A stretch of 64,000 nt of DNA from positions 1-64,000 of the forward strand of contig CAXBGS010000004.1 in assembly GCA_963975425.1 (NCBI GenBank). The letters run 5' to 3'. The position numbers and the translations under genes were made by a program. The notes under the pieces were generated by a model. That model was given only the letters and a program-made list of their open reading frames with translations. It was not told where the DNA came from and did no database searches. This DNA is from CAXBGS01 sp963975425 (GTDB taxonomy: Bacteria; Planctomycetota; Planctomycetia; Pirellulales; Pirellulaceae). The first letter of the stretch is position 1. Every line of letters begins with the position of its first letter. This document shows, one piece after another, positions 1 through 9,835 of this stretch.

Positions 1-65
1 CCTTCAGTCGGCACCTTCAGTCGGCACCTTCAGTCGGCACCTTCAGTCGGCACCTTCAGTCGGCA
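1..65. repeat. 13-bp tandem repeat, five copies
   Basis: Five perfect head-to-tail copies of ccttcagtcggca start at the first base of the window, so the array probably extends to the left. It lies downstream of the small minus-strand gene at 140-502. There are no unique spacers, so it is not a CRISPR array. It belongs with other 13-14 bp intergenic tandem repeats in this window. Confidence 0.95.
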
Positions 66-139
66 CCTCGCCGGAGACGATGCGCTTTGCGTTATCTGTT
101 AACCATTTCCTGCTACTTCGAGCGTCGACATCATGATCA

Positions 140-502
140 TCACCCTTGATTCGGAATGGACTCGGTGGCCACCGCTTCGTCGCCTTGCGTCGTGAGTTCA
201 GCTTGCATCGCGCGCTCGGCTTTTCGGGCTGCGCGTTTGGCCACGTGGTCCGCGGCGATCTGTTCCATTGACTTCACTTCATCCGGCTCGCTCTTGCCGA
301 ACTGTTTGATATACAGCGACTCGATGAACTCGGCCAAAGGCAGCTTCCATGGCTGTCCCTTTCGGTCGGCGTACTTCGCGAATCGCTTTGGGCTCAGCCC
401 CAACTCTCGAGCCATTTGAATCTGAGCATCGGTCAATCGAAACTTTCGGCGGGCATCGATCCAGGGATGAAACTTATGTGGAATGCGAGGTTTCTTTGAC
501 AT
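140..502 (-). CDS. Conserved hypothetical protein (120 aa)
   Basis: A small, basic, soluble protein with no signal peptide or membrane segment. The core, roughly residues 8-60, reads as a helical unit with LTDAQIQMARELGLSPKRF, which resembles a helix-turn-helix-like segment. The C-terminus is charged and Ala/Lys/Arg-rich. I recall similar short hypotheticals with this core in many bacteria, but no function can be assigned. The start at 502 (MSKKPRIPHKFHPW) is preferred because it begins at the conserved-looking part and has a weak GAGAAAG upstream; an ATG at 568 would add 22 unremarkable residues. The gene is divergent from the PhoD-like gene, with a shared 569-749 intergenic region. Confidence 0.7.
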   Translation of the reverse strand: MSKKPRIPHKFHPWIDARRKFRLTDAQIQMARELGLSPKRFAKYADRKGQPWKLPLAEFIESLYIKQFGKSEPDEVKSMEQIAADHVAKRAARKAERAMQAELTTQGDEAVATESIPNQG

Positions 503-749
503 CAGGCTTTCTCGAGTGATTTTAAGCGACACAATTTTCATCGCTGGATCACTCATGATACCCACCACACGTCAACTGCCAAGCAAGTCCGACCTCGATC
601 GGCCCCGCGGTGTCGGCACTGATCGCACGGTCGCCGATGAACATGCCGTGTGTCGACGATGCAAGGGGGATGTCGAACCGTCGAGGCGGCATGTCGACTG
701 CTACAATGCGAGCTGAAAGCGCCCCTTCCCCTACAGCATTGCCGCCATC

Positions 750-3542
750 ATGAACCGAAAGAATACGCCCGCGGAATCCGGCATCGACCGGCGTCAGTTT
801 GTCAAACAAACCGCGATCCTCGCGTCGGCCGGCGTGGCTAGTTCGGCCGTCATCCGTTCAACGGGTGGACAAGCGGCTGCGGAATCGGCCGCTGGCGTGA
901 CGCGGATCGATTTCCCGCCGGTCGACTCGTTGGTCCATCCGCCACAATGGGAATCGCTCAATCCCGGTTACTGGAAAATCACCGACGGCAAACTTCGTCG
1001 TCGCCTATCGAACATCGGCGATCGTGCCCGGAAAACTGGATTTCCGTTTCATCACGAATCCAAAGGCAACGTGATGCAAACGGAATACGATCCGTCCCTG
1101 CCTGCCGGCATTCTGTATCGCCGCGATCAATATTTGACGGGAAAGTATTCGATCCGCGTTCAATTCACCTACAACGCCGACGCGACCGGCCCGGAACCAA
1201 ACGATGATGCGTCTTGGAAGATGTACCAGCGCGGCTATGGCCTGATGGGTCTGGCGATCGGTTCAAAGAATCTGCTGGAAAGTTACAACAGCGTTATCAA
1301 CGCAACACAGATTGCTTGGGCCGACAACGGACAACTGCAGTGCGTGGCACGCGCCACTCGCCCCCAGGGAAGCAAGGACTCGCGGCGACGGCAAGAGACG
1401 ACGCATCATCCAGCCTTTGCCTTATCGCCAGGCGATCTTGTCGACATGCAGATCGATGTCGCCCCCAATTTCGGTCAAGGTACGGCTGGCCACGGCACGG
1501 AATCGATGGCCGATGTCGTCATCACAATGCGGCGCGGTGATGACACGACGACGTGGAAAAAAAACTTACCCACCAAACAAACAGAGGGCTACGTTGGAGT
1601 TCTCGGACGCGGGCTGACCGATTTCAGCGTCAACTCGCTGGAGATCGACGCCGAGGCGGCGCGTCCGCTAACGGTCCGAACGAGTCCATGCTTGGCGTGC
1701 TACCCGCTCGGCGACACGCTGCGGCAGTCCGACTCGGGCAACTGGACGGTTCGATTCATCGGAATTTTTGAGAACGACGGGACGCTAGCAGAAATTCGGA
1801 TCGCAAAGTCCGAACATCCCGCCGGTGGCTGGGAATCGGTACCGGTGGCGGGCCAAGCGAACATTATCAGCAACGATTTCCGCCGCAATACGGCCGTAAT
1901 CGACGCGGTGCTGCCGCATAATCCTGGACATACCGAGCTTTATTACACCGTGTGGAAGGACGGTGTCGACGTTACGTCCGACCCGCGTATCGGTACGCGT
2001 GCGGTGGGGCCTGGCACGGGCATGGTCGGCGACGTTCCCTCAAGCGGCAGCTATGTGGGGCGACTGCCCAAGCTTGCTGCACCCTACAAGCTGTGCGGTC
2101 TTTCGTGCCACGCCATCACTAGCGGTCTGCAGCAGAAAACGGACGATGGATATGTCATCACGGGCGCGCGCGACGCTTGGCAATTTCGCGACCAACCCAC
2201 TGCAGGCGCCTATGCCCACCTGGATGAATACGATTTTCAAGTGATGGTTTGGGAAGACGACGTTTGGTACATGGAACTTGTGCTGTATCCGCCCAGCACC
2301 GACGACGCATACAAAATCATCACTCAATCGATCTGTGGACCGACCAGCCGGTGGCAATTGATGCGTCACTGGAACGTGATCAATCCCGGTGACCACGACT
2401 ATGGAATGGACGACGTCAAAGGGCCTGAACAAATTGTGATTCGCCGACATGACGGACTCGGCCAAGATGCGTCGTACATGCGACGCAATTTCCAGATCGT
2501 TCACCACCTGATTACCGGCGCCGAGGAAGTCGACCCGCTTGCGAATCCGAAAAAGTGGCGGGCCTGGAAAATGCCAAATCGCGACTTCACATTGGTTGTG
2601 CTCGACTCGCGACTTTGGCGGAGCAGCCAAAACGTTGACATTTGGACCGAGTTCGGGTGGCAGAAATTTAAGGGTCTGTACGACCGCACCGACCCGACAC
2701 GCAGTTTGCTGGGGGAAGAACAATTCGGTTGGCTGCAAGAATTGCTGGCGACCGATTCCTCTCGTTTGATTTGTTTAACAGGTATCAACGGGCTTCACAC
2801 GATCTGGACCGGCGGTGCCGGAGATTTCGAAAGCGGCAAGCACCCGATGAAGTTCAATCAGCGCGACCGCGTCACAGCCGACTACGCCGGCTGGGTCAAA
2901 GCCGGCGCCGATCGTGTCTTGGAACTGCTCGGCTCGCGCGACGGTATCGTGACGGTGTACGGCGACGTTCATAACGGTGCGATCATGACCAATGATCAGC
3001 ACCGCGTGATTGAATGCAGCTTTGGTCCGATCGGACGCAGCGGCGGACGCGGGGTAATTCCTGGATTCGGACCCGAAATGGAAGACGTTGACGGACGATC
3101 GATTCACGTTCACGCGCTGTATCACAAGCAGTACGCCGATCCAAGCTTGGCCGAACATGGCCGGGGCGAACCGTTCTATTGGAATTTCTTAGAAATGGAA
3201 TTCGATCCGCAACCGGTCGATCCATCGATCGGAATGCGCATCCGCAATCTGGTCGACGGCCCCCAAGACTCGCCCAGGGGCGGAGGATCGCTTGAAACGA
3301 CTGCAGCGATGACCGGGCGCAAACCGTCATCTCGTTTGCCCGAATTCAGAACAATCCCCAATGCCGAAATCCAGATTCTCGACGTCGATGGCCGCCCGAT
3401 TCGAGGAACCACAAGCCTGAACGATGGCAGAGTTCCAGTCCAAGGACTCGTCGACATCCCGCCCGGACACGATGTCGTGGTCGTTGCCCATCGCGATCAA
3501 GAATCCGATGCTAGAGTCGTACAAACGATTCCGGCCGACTGA
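750..3542 (+). CDS. PhoD-like alkaline phosphatase/phosphodiesterase, Tat-exported (930 aa)
   Basis: A metallophosphatase of the PhoD-like superfamily, expected to hydrolyse phosphate esters outside the cytoplasm. The N-terminus carries a twin-arginine motif (DRRQFVK, about residues 13-19) followed by an Ala-rich hydrophobic stretch, so export by the Tat route is likely. Residues about 50-300 look like a beta-sandwich extension. The catalytic part has metal-ligand-like motifs NPGDHDYG (near residue 548), a GEEQFGWLQ segment and GDVHNG (near 739), all typical of the family. At 930 residues it is longer than classic PhoD (about 550) because of the N-terminal extension and a C-terminal beta-rich tail. 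It is transcribed alone and is convergent with the propeller gene at 3638. Substrate cannot be read from sequence. Confidence 0.88.
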   Translation: MNRKNTPAESGIDRRQFVKQTAILASAGVASSAVIRSTGGQAAAESAAGVTRIDFPPVDSLVHPPQWESLNPGYWKITDGKLRRRLSNIGDRARKTGFPFHHESKGNVMQTEYDPSLPAGILYRRDQYLTGKYSIRVQFTYNADATGPEPNDDASWKMYQRGYGLMGLAIGSKNLLESYNSVINATQIAWADNGQLQCVARATRPQGSKDSRRRQETTHHPAFALSPGDLVDMQIDVAPNFGQGTAGHGTESMADVVITMRRGDDTTTWKKNLPTKQTEGYVGVLGRGLTDFSVNSLEIDAEAARPLTVRTSPCLACYPLGDTLRQSDSGNWTVRFIGIFENDGTLAEIRIAKSEHPAGGWESVPVAGQANIISNDFRRNTAVIDAVLPHNPGHTELYYTVWKDGVDVTSDPRIGTRAVGPGTGMVGDVPSSGSYVGRLPKLAAPYKLCGLSCHAITSGLQQKTDDGYVITGARDAWQFRDQPTAGAYAHLDEYDFQVMVWEDDVWYMELVLYPPSTDDAYKIITQSICGPTSRWQLMRHWNVINPGDHDYGMDDVKGPEQIVIRRHDGLGQDASYMRRNFQIVHHLITGAEEVDPLANPKKWRAWKMPNRDFTLVVLDSRLWRSSQNVDIWTEFGWQKFKGLYDRTDPTRSLLGEEQFGWLQELLATDSSRLICLTGINGLHTIWTGGAGDFESGKHPMKFNQRDRVTADYAGWVKAGADRVLELLGSRDGIVTVYGDVHNGAIMTNDQHRVIECSFGPIGRSGGRGVIPGFGPEMEDVDGRSIHVHALYHKQYADPSLAEHGRGEPFYWNFLEMEFDPQPVDPSIGMRIRNLVDGPQDSPRGGGSLETTAAMTGRKPSSRLPEFRTIPNAEIQILDVDGRPIRGTTSLNDGRVPVQGLVDIPPGHDVVVVAHRDQESDARVVQTIPAD

Positions 3543-3637
3543 GCGGCGCGAATTCGACGAGATAGGAATCAACACCGCGGTGACAACAACCGGCGAGGCT
3601 GTAACGTGATGAAACAGCACGACGGAATCGCGGCAGC

Positions 3638-5431
3638 TCAATCCGACAACGGCAGTTCGTAGCAAACCGCTTCGGAAGCGTTTCGCATGTATAAGCGATC
3701 GCCAACCAAGACCGGATGGTTCCAAGTCTTGCCGTCGACCACGGATATCTTTGCAACTTCGTTCAATTTCTCGGGCGTCGCATTCACGAGAACGAGGTCG
3801 CCTTTCTCTGATGCAATCAGCAGTTGCCCAGAATCCGACAACAATATCAATTGGCCCGTCCCGTATCGGCCGCGTTTCCATTGGCGTGTGCCGGTCTCGA
3901 GGTCGATGCAGGCAAAGATAGAACCGTCAAATCCGTACAAGTGATCTTCGTAGGCGACATAGTCACTGAACTCTGACTTCATATCCATACTGGTCCAGTC
4001 TTCGGACACATTCCACGCTTGGTCACCCGCGGACGAAACGGTGAACTTTTGCGTACCCTGGTTTGAACTGGTCGACATCAACACCGACGATCCCAGCACG
4101 AGCGGTTGCAGCACGCGAAACGCATCGCCGGGCTGATCGTAATTCCAAATGGTTTCGCCGTTCGACTTATTCAAAAACTGCACGCCATCGTTCGAAACCA
4201 TCAGGATTCCTGGGACCGAATCAAACTCAGCCAACTGCGGCGAACTGTAACTATGGTCACCCGAAGGCACCGACCAAACGATTTCGCCGCTATCGGCGGC
4301 GTACGCCAAGACGCCTTTGTCATCAGGGCCGCCCGCGTGAACGATGACCATCGAGTCGATTACCAATGGCGATGCCGAAAAACCCCAAATCGGTGGCTTA
4401 CGATCCGCATCGACTTTTAGATCTCGCCGCCAGATTTCGGTTCCCCGCGTCGCGTCCAGACACACCAGCACGCCGTCAGCCCCGAGCGCATATAAACCTT
4501 CGTCAGCGATCGTTGGCGTCGCACGCGGTCCCGGCCCGCCAATCGCTTCGTAAAACCGACTTGGGTATGCGTATTCCCAAACGACCTTTCCATCGTCGGC
4601 GTTCAAGCACAACACGACCTCTTGCTCGCCACGTTGTTCCTGGGTGAACAACCGGTCTGCCGCAACACTGAAGGATGACCAACCGGGTCCGATGCGCGTC
4701 CGCCAAATTTCGTTGGGCGGTGATTTGACCCAATCCTCTGATAGCGTGATGCCGGTCACGACACCGCTGCGATCGGAACCTCGAAAGCTTGGCCACGATG
4801 CGTTATGCAGGCCGATCTTTGTGGCATCCGGGTCTAGCGCAGCTTGGGCATCGGTATCGCTGAGTTGTCGCGACGCGAGACTAGCCAAATAGGTATCCTC
4901 GGCCGTTGGCTGCCACCGCCACAACAACTGCGGCTTGAAGTCGCCGGTCAATCCCTCACTTTGCAGCAAATCCCAAACCCCGAACCCGAGTGCTGCCAAC
5001 ACCAACGCAACGGGCACGCGTCGTCCCGGACTCCGCGAGAACAAAATCAACCCCAACGTGAACGCAGCGATCCCGGTGGGGAAAACCATGATTGCCAGTC
5101 CGAATCCAATCATCGAATAGTGAATCAGCCCAATAGCCACCGCCGCAATCGCGACGACGCTGAACAATCCAATAACTTTTTCTTTCCCGGTTGCGCGACT
5201 GGCAAAACACCACCAAAACAACACAAGCAACCCAAAAAAGGCCGGCCCCATGTACGCGACCATCATCAGCAAAAAGCTTGGTGACTCGACAAATTTCAAT
5301 AACAACCGACATGCCAGCATCGCGACCAGAAAAGCTGCGGCGGGCCACCAGCGGAGCGGCACGGGGCTGGGACGAACGGCATTTTCGATTTCAGCACTGC
5401 CAAGTTGTTCATCGGTTTCGGTCATCGACAT
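3638..5431 (-). CDS. Membrane-anchored PQQ-type beta-propeller protein (597 aa)
   Basis: The first 170 or so residues contain five to six hydrophobic segments (for example AAAFLVAMLACRLLL and VVAIAAVAIGLIHYSMIGFG), followed by a large extracytoplasmic domain with repeated W-type PQQ/BamB-like blades such as LNADDGKVVWEY, LDATRGTEIWRRDL and LNKSNGETIWNY. Such propellers in planctomycetes are usually non-enzymatic or scaffold-like; binding of PQQ is not demonstrated. An open frame continues to 5569, but the extra residues (polar, no pattern) look non-coding. The start at 5431 (or the ATG two codons later at 5425) places the N-terminus just before the first membrane helix. It is convergent with the PhoD-like gene. 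Confidence 0.85.
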   Translation of the reverse strand: MSMTETDEQLGSAEIENAVRPSPVPLRWWPAAAFLVAMLACRLLLKFVESPSFLLMMVAYMGPAFFGLLVLFWWCFASRATGKEKVIGLFSVVAIAAVAIGLIHYSMIGFGLAIMVFPTGIAAFTLGLILFSRSPGRRVPVALVLAALGFGVWDLLQSEGLTGDFKPQLLWRWQPTAEDTYLASLASRQLSDTDAQAALDPDATKIGLHNASWPSFRGSDRSGVVTGITLSEDWVKSPPNEIWRTRIGPGWSSFSVAADRLFTQEQRGEQEVVLCLNADDGKVVWEYAYPSRFYEAIGGPGPRATPTIADEGLYALGADGVLVCLDATRGTEIWRRDLKVDADRKPPIWGFSASPLVIDSMVIVHAGGPDDKGVLAYAADSGEIVWSVPSGDHSYSSPQLAEFDSVPGILMVSNDGVQFLNKSNGETIWNYDQPGDAFRVLQPLVLGSSVLMSTSSNQGTQKFTVSSAGDQAWNVSEDWTSMDMKSEFSDYVAYEDHLYGFDGSIFACIDLETGTRQWKRGRYGTGQLILLSDSGQLLIASEKGDLVLVNATPEKLNEVAKISVVDGKTWNHPVLVGDRLYMRNASEAVCYELPLSD

Positions 5432-5715
5432 GATTGAATTCCCAAAAGGAAAACCCCGGTTGGTTCTGCGCGTCTGTTTCAACGCATTCGCCGCAGGACA
5501 CACCACCTTGGCAGGTAACCTACGGAATTCAAATAAGACTACCCATTTGCGTGAAGCAATAGAAGCCACATGACGGCATACCTCATTGCCGGGTGACGCG
5601 TGGGCGTCAAAAATACAATCGTCGAAGTCCCACGAGTTTCCTGCACTGAATTTCCGAACACTACGACCACTTATCTCACTGCAAGACTCAATTTCATTCG
5701 CTAGCGGGTTGCATC

Positions 5716-7023
5716 ATGAAATCAAAGCAAGCTCAATACGTGGTTTCGATCATTCTTATTTCCGCGATGTCTTTCGTATCTGACCGCCGGTTACAAGCGC
5801 AGTCGACGTCGGTCACTGCGCAGGAGTTGCCGTCGGCTTCGGCTGACGAAGTCGGGATGTCAGAGGTCAAGCTTGCGAAAGTTATCCCGTCACTTCAGCA
5901 GCTCGTCGACGAGGAAGAGATCCCCGGTGCGATTGTGATGGTTGCCCGCCATGGCAAAGTCGTCTTGCATGAAGCGGTCGGCTGGCGAGATGTCGAAGAA
6001 AAGAAACCGATGCGGACCGACTCGATTCTCCGCTTCTATTCGATGACCAAAGCCATCACGAGTGTCTGCACGATGACGCTGGTCGAAGAAGGAAAGATCA
6101 CCCTGGACGACCCGGTTTCCAGGCACATCCCGGAATTCGCGGGACTTGGCGTATTCACCCAACAAGTCGATGGCGAACTGAAACAAGTTGAAGCGAAACG
6201 TGAAATGACGATTCGCGACTTGCTGCGACACACCTCGGGATTGACGTATGGATTCTTTGCTGATTCGCCGGTTGACCAAGCGTACGTGCGTGTCAATGTG
6301 CTAGATGATTCCCAACCGCTGAAACGAATGATCGAAAAGCTTTCGGATTTGCCGCTACGTTATCAACCGGGTACACGATTCAACTACAGCGTATCGACCG
6401 ATGTGCTCGGTCACCTGATCGAGGTTGTATCGGGACAAGACCTGGATGAGTTTTTTCAGCAACGAGTCTTTCAACCGCTCGACATGCATGACACGGCCTT
6501 CCATGTCGCACCGGAAAAACTCGATCGATTTGCAAACACTTATGGGCTGCGTCAGAACACCGAGGGCATCAAGGTGGTCGACCATGCCGACGACAGTAAG
6601 TTCGGCAGACCACTGGCGTTGCTTTCCGGCGGCGGAGGGCTGGTGTCGACGGCTCGCGACTATATGCGATTCTGTCAAATGTTGTTGAACGATGGAAAAC
6701 TGGGCGAAGTGCGAATCTTGAAGGCGTCAACGGTCCGGGAAATGACAACAAACCAATTGCCCGAAAGCGCATACCCGCTCACGCTAAACGGAGCCCGCGA
6801 AGGAGTCGGATTCGGCCTTGGGTTTTCCGTGGTGATTGAGAAGACCGACTGGACCCAGCACTGTCATCTGGGAGAATATGGCTGGGGCGGCGCGGCGAGC
6901 ACACACTACTGGATTTCGCCGCAAGACGACTTGGCGGTCGTGGTCCTTACACAAAAGATCCCCTTCACATTCCAGCTGGAAAACTTGGTCAAGCCATTGG
7001 TCTACGACGCGATCGAACAATGA
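5716..7023 (+). CDS. Serine hydrolase, class C beta-lactamase/esterase family (435 aa)
   Basis: A secreted penicillin-binding-protein-like serine hydrolase (Beta-lactamase family PF00144). A signal peptide is visible in the first 30 residues. The nucleophile motif SxxK is S109-M-T-K112. The second motif is in NYSVSTDVLGHLIEVVSG with Y224; the usual Asn of YxN is replaced, as in many esterase-type members. The third motif region is YGWGGAAST near the C-terminus. HTSGLTYG is also typical of the family. Function is more likely an esterase or peptidase than antibiotic resistance. It stands alone, convergent with the ABC transporter operon that ends at 7096. Confidence 0.9.
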   Translation: MKSKQAQYVVSIILISAMSFVSDRRLQAQSTSVTAQELPSASADEVGMSEVKLAKVIPSLQQLVDEEEIPGAIVMVARHGKVVLHEAVGWRDVEEKKPMRTDSILRFYSMTKAITSVCTMTLVEEGKITLDDPVSRHIPEFAGLGVFTQQVDGELKQVEAKREMTIRDLLRHTSGLTYGFFADSPVDQAYVRVNVLDDSQPLKRMIEKLSDLPLRYQPGTRFNYSVSTDVLGHLIEVVSGQDLDEFFQQRVFQPLDMHDTAFHVAPEKLDRFANTYGLRQNTEGIKVVDHADDSKFGRPLALLSGGGGLVSTARDYMRFCQMLLNDGKLGEVRILKASTVREMTTNQLPESAYPLTLNGAREGVGFGLGFSVVIEKTDWTQHCHLGEYGWGGAASTHYWISPQDDLAVVVLTQKIPFTFQLENLVKPLVYDAIEQ

Positions 7024-7095
7024 CTCCCACGGTTCATGCGCCGGCTTGAACGGTACATCCGCCTGGAACGATTGCACAATTGACCTAGCGATTGC

Positions 7096-7860
7096 TTAGC
7101 CGTCTTGCTGAGTCGGGAACTCTGCGGTCGTTAATCGAATGATCGATACGCAAAGTAGCGTCACCGTATAAAGTCCCAACGCGGCCAAATGCGTCGATGC
7201 CAATTCGATCCCATACAGTGTTTCGGCTTGAGTCCGGATTTCGTCCCACTTCATCCAATCAGCCAGCAAACCGCGCAAGTGATAGTTGACGGTGATCTTG
7301 TTGGCGACCGCGGGCACGAACGAAAGCCCGTACTCGATTCCTAGCGTATAGACGACAGCCATCACCATCGTGCGACGATGAAAGATCACTCCGATCAGCA
7401 AGAAAATTGCGGCGTGGGCAAAGCACGATAGCGTAGCCAGTGCACACATCACCCACCACATACGCAACGACTCGGGGGCGTTCACGATCACCACGCAAAG
7501 CGTTGCCGCGACCAGCGCCGCCGAAAGCGACCATGCGACGGCCGTTAAATATTTTCCCATGAGCACCGTCACGCGACCGCTCTGGCGCATCGCCAGATAG
7601 ATCCAAGTTTGACCTTCGATCTCGGTGGCAATCGCCGGCGTCGCCCACAGCAAAAGTCCCAACAAGCAGACGACTTCGGGAACCAAAAAATAAACGGCGA
7701 AACCGATAGGCTCAATCGGATCGATGGGCACTTTCATTCGCAATATGGAAATCAGCGTCACCGGAAACGTGACGAGCGCGAACCAGATCGCGATGCGTCC
7801 GATCGTCATCGATCGCGCCAGCTCAAATCGCATCACATCCAACACCAGCACCGGGTTCAT
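7096..7860 (-). CDS. ABC-2 type transporter permease (254 aa), last gene of operon
   Basis: An integral membrane protein with about six hydrophobic helices (IWFALVTFPVTLISIL, VYFLVPEVVCLLGLLLWAT, SLSAALVAATLCVVIV and others), the pattern of an ABC-2 export permease. The start at 7860 (MNPVLVLDVMRFELARS) overlaps the stop of the upstream ATPase in an ATGA arrangement at 7857-7860, which indicates translational coupling. The frame is open further upstream to 8055, but that part lies inside the ATPase gene and is rejected. It is the natural membrane partner of the ATPase at 7857-8792. Substrate unknown. Confidence 0.85.
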   Translation of the reverse strand: MNPVLVLDVMRFELARSMTIGRIAIWFALVTFPVTLISILRMKVPIDPIEPIGFAVYFLVPEVVCLLGLLLWATPAIATEIEGQTWIYLAMRQSGRVTVLMGKYLTAVAWSLSAALVAATLCVVIVNAPESLRMWWVMCALATLSCFAHAAIFLLIGVIFHRRTMVMAVVYTLGIEYGLSFVPAVANKITVNYHLRGLLADWMKWDEIRTQAETLYGIELASTHLAALGLYTVTLLCVSIIRLTTAEFPTQQDG

Positions 7861-8792
7861 CGGGTTTCTCCTCGGTGATGACGCAGCAGCGATTCGAACA
7901 ACGACGTCAACTCGCCATTGGCCGACTGCAATTGATCGATTTGCAGTTCGTCTTGGTCGATCCATGCCGACAGACGTTGGTACAACTGTGTCGGATCGTT
8001 CAGCGCCAGACGCAACTCGTTTCGGTTGCTTGTCAGATGCATGGCATCGACCCACGGCGAATCGGACAAACGGCTGACCAGACGCCCGACATCTTTGCCT
8101 ACCAACGTGACTTCTTGCGGCGTGTCAGCCAGGATGCCTTCGATTTCCGACGCCGTACCGCTGGCCAGCAGTCGGCCGCCGTGGATAAGCAAGAACGATG
8201 ACGTGATCGCCTCGATCTCGTGCAGCACGTGGCTGGCAAATAGTAAGCTTCGCCCATCGACCGCCCAAGTTCGCAACAATTCGGTCATCTGATAACGGCC
8301 AACCGGATCCAAACCGTTGTACGGCTCGTCAAGAATTAACAGTTGAGGCTGATGCGCGATTGCTTGTGCAATCTTGGTGCGTTGCCGCATCCCCAGTGAA
8401 TAGGTTCCCATTTGGCGATGCATTTCATCGGTCATGCTAACGCTGGCCAAGGCTTCCCGCGCAAGTCGATCACTTTCAACACGTGAAAAACCATGCAGGC
8501 GAACTTGATAGCGGACCCAATCCAAGGCCGATACGTTGGGGTACAAGACATCGGTCGCCGGACATAGTCCCATCCGCCTTAGCACCCGTCGTCGTCGCCA
8601 GGGGTTGTCACCAAAAACACGTACCTTACCCAGTGTTGGACGAAGCTGGCCGATCAACAAATTGATAAATGTCGTTTTGCCGGATCCATTAGGCCCGACG
8701 AGCCCGTAAGCGCCCGCGGGAAGATCGACGGTGATATCGTTCACCCCGATCACGTTGCCGTACAGTTTCGATATTCCGCTAAGTTGAATCAT
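7857..8792 (-). CDS. ABC transporter ATP-binding protein (311 aa)
   Basis: A classic ABC ATPase. Walker A GPNGSGKT is at residues 33-40, the signature YSLGMRQR and the Walker B LLILDEP follow at about 140-165, and a switch-type His lies in FASHVLHE. The C-terminal 80 residues form the small domain common in ABC-2 exporters. It overlaps the downstream permease by 4 nt and begins 2 nt after the stop of the preceding permease, so the four genes 10838-7096 form one operon. Probably energises export with the permease at 7096-7860. Confidence 0.93.
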   Translation of the reverse strand: MIQLSGISKLYGNVIGVNDITVDLPAGAYGLVGPNGSGKTTFINLLIGQLRPTLGKVRVFGDNPWRRRRVLRRMGLCPATDVLYPNVSALDWVRYQVRLHGFSRVESDRLAREALASVSMTDEMHRQMGTYSLGMRQRTKIAQAIAHQPQLLILDEPYNGLDPVGRYQMTELLRTWAVDGRSLLFASHVLHEIEAITSSFLLIHGGRLLASGTASEIEGILADTPQEVTLVGKDVGRLVSRLSDSPWVDAMHLTSNRNELRLALNDPTQLYQRLSAWIDQDELQIDQLQSANGELTSLFESLLRHHRGETR

Positions 8793-8794
8793 CG

Positions 8795-9835
8795 CTAAAC
8801 GCTTAGCCTCGCGACGATACGGTTACGGACGACCCACACACAAACCACGGTGATCGCGACTAACAACAGAATCGCCGGGATGACACTGGCCGGCGTCGTG
8901 TCCAATCCGAACACCCAACTTTCGACTTTGCCCAGCGTGTCATAGGGCGAAAGCAGTCGCCACTTGTCATAGTCGATATTCTCGGACCACTGTTGCCAAT
9001 CTTCGCTGACGCTGCGTCGTCGTTGCCATGGCGGTCCACCGCCGCGGCGAAATCCGTCGGGTGGGCGATCGAATCGAGGTGGTTGGCCGGCGAAGGTCAA
9101 AATCCTGTAAGCGACGCCGCCCATCGCCCAAGTCGCGAACCAGGCAAACGTGGCATACCGACTTTCGGAAGTGAACGCGGAATAACAAAGCGCGAGCGCC
9201 GTCGTTGGAATCACCAAGACGGCCGTCGCCGCCATGATCTTCATCGGGATATCCCACGTCTCGCCAATGACCGACAGGTCCGGCGAAAGCATCACGCCCA
9301 AGACGTACAACGCCAAGGCGGGAATCGTCGAGATCATCATCAAAAAGAACCACACGACGCCGGTCTTGCCGACGATATATTCACTCGGCAACAAGGGCCG
9401 CGAGAAATACAACAGATAGGCTTTGCTGCGCAGGTCATACGAGATCATCATCGGCGCAATCAGGCCGACCACCAGCACCATCGCCACGGCTTGCGGGTAC
9501 CGGAAAAACGACAAGATCAGCGTGGCCCAGACGCGGTGCCGGGCCGAATCCGGGTCGGTGATAATCAAATCAGCCAGCTCCGCTTGATCGATGATCGGGC
9601 TGCGCATCACCATCGCAATCAAACGCTGTAAATCCGGGGCGGTCGATGAAAATTCGAACGCAAAGATCCCCAGTACCGGAAAAACAATCGGCAACCAAGC
9701 CAACAGGATCATCATCCGCAGCCACTTGCGACGCCAAACCAACGCGATGCCGCTGCGCGCGACCACCCAGGGACGAAGCAATCGCGGGACACGCTTGCCC
9801 GTCCAACTGCGATAGCCAAGATCATGAACGGGCAT
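8795..9835 (-). CDS. ABC-2 type transporter permease (346 aa)
   Basis: A membrane protein with several long hydrophobic helices (for example MMILLAWLPIVFPVLGIFAF and a region of AVAMVLVVGLIAPMMIS). The N-terminal MPVHDLGYRSWTGKR is the form I associate with ABC-2 permeases of planctomycetes. That start at 9835 overlaps the upstream ATPase by 14 nt; the open frame to 9940 lies within the ATPase and is not used. A cytoplasmic-looking, Pro/Arg-rich loop (RFDRPPDGFRRGGGPPWQRR) separates the last helices and is unusually long. Likely partner of the ATPase at 9822-10838. Confidence 0.87.
   Translation of the reverse strand: MPVHDLGYRSWTGKRVPRLLRPWVVARSGIALVWRRKWLRMMILLAWLPIVFPVLGIFAFEFSSTAPDLQRLIAMVMRSPIIDQAELADLIITDPDSARHRVWATLILSFFRYPQAVAMVLVVGLIAPMMISYDLRSKAYLLYFSRPLLPSEYIVGKTGVVWFFLMMISTIPALALYVLGVMLSPDLSVIGETWDIPMKIMAATAVLVIPTTALALCYSAFTSESRYATFAWFATWAMGGVAYRILTFAGQPPRFDRPPDGFRRGGGPPWQRRRSVSEDWQQWSENIDYDKWRLLSPYDTLGKVESWVFGLDTTPASVIPAILLLVAITVVCVWVVRNRIVARLSV

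Noticed and set aside
1..65. Possible CRISPR array
   Set aside because: Units are 13 bp, contiguous and without spacers.
2040..2738. 232-aa minus-strand frame
   Set aside because: Antisense shadow of the PhoD-like gene.
5432..5569. Extra N-terminus of the propeller protein
   Set aside because: Low-pattern polar residues precede the first helix; the ATG at 5431 is a better start.
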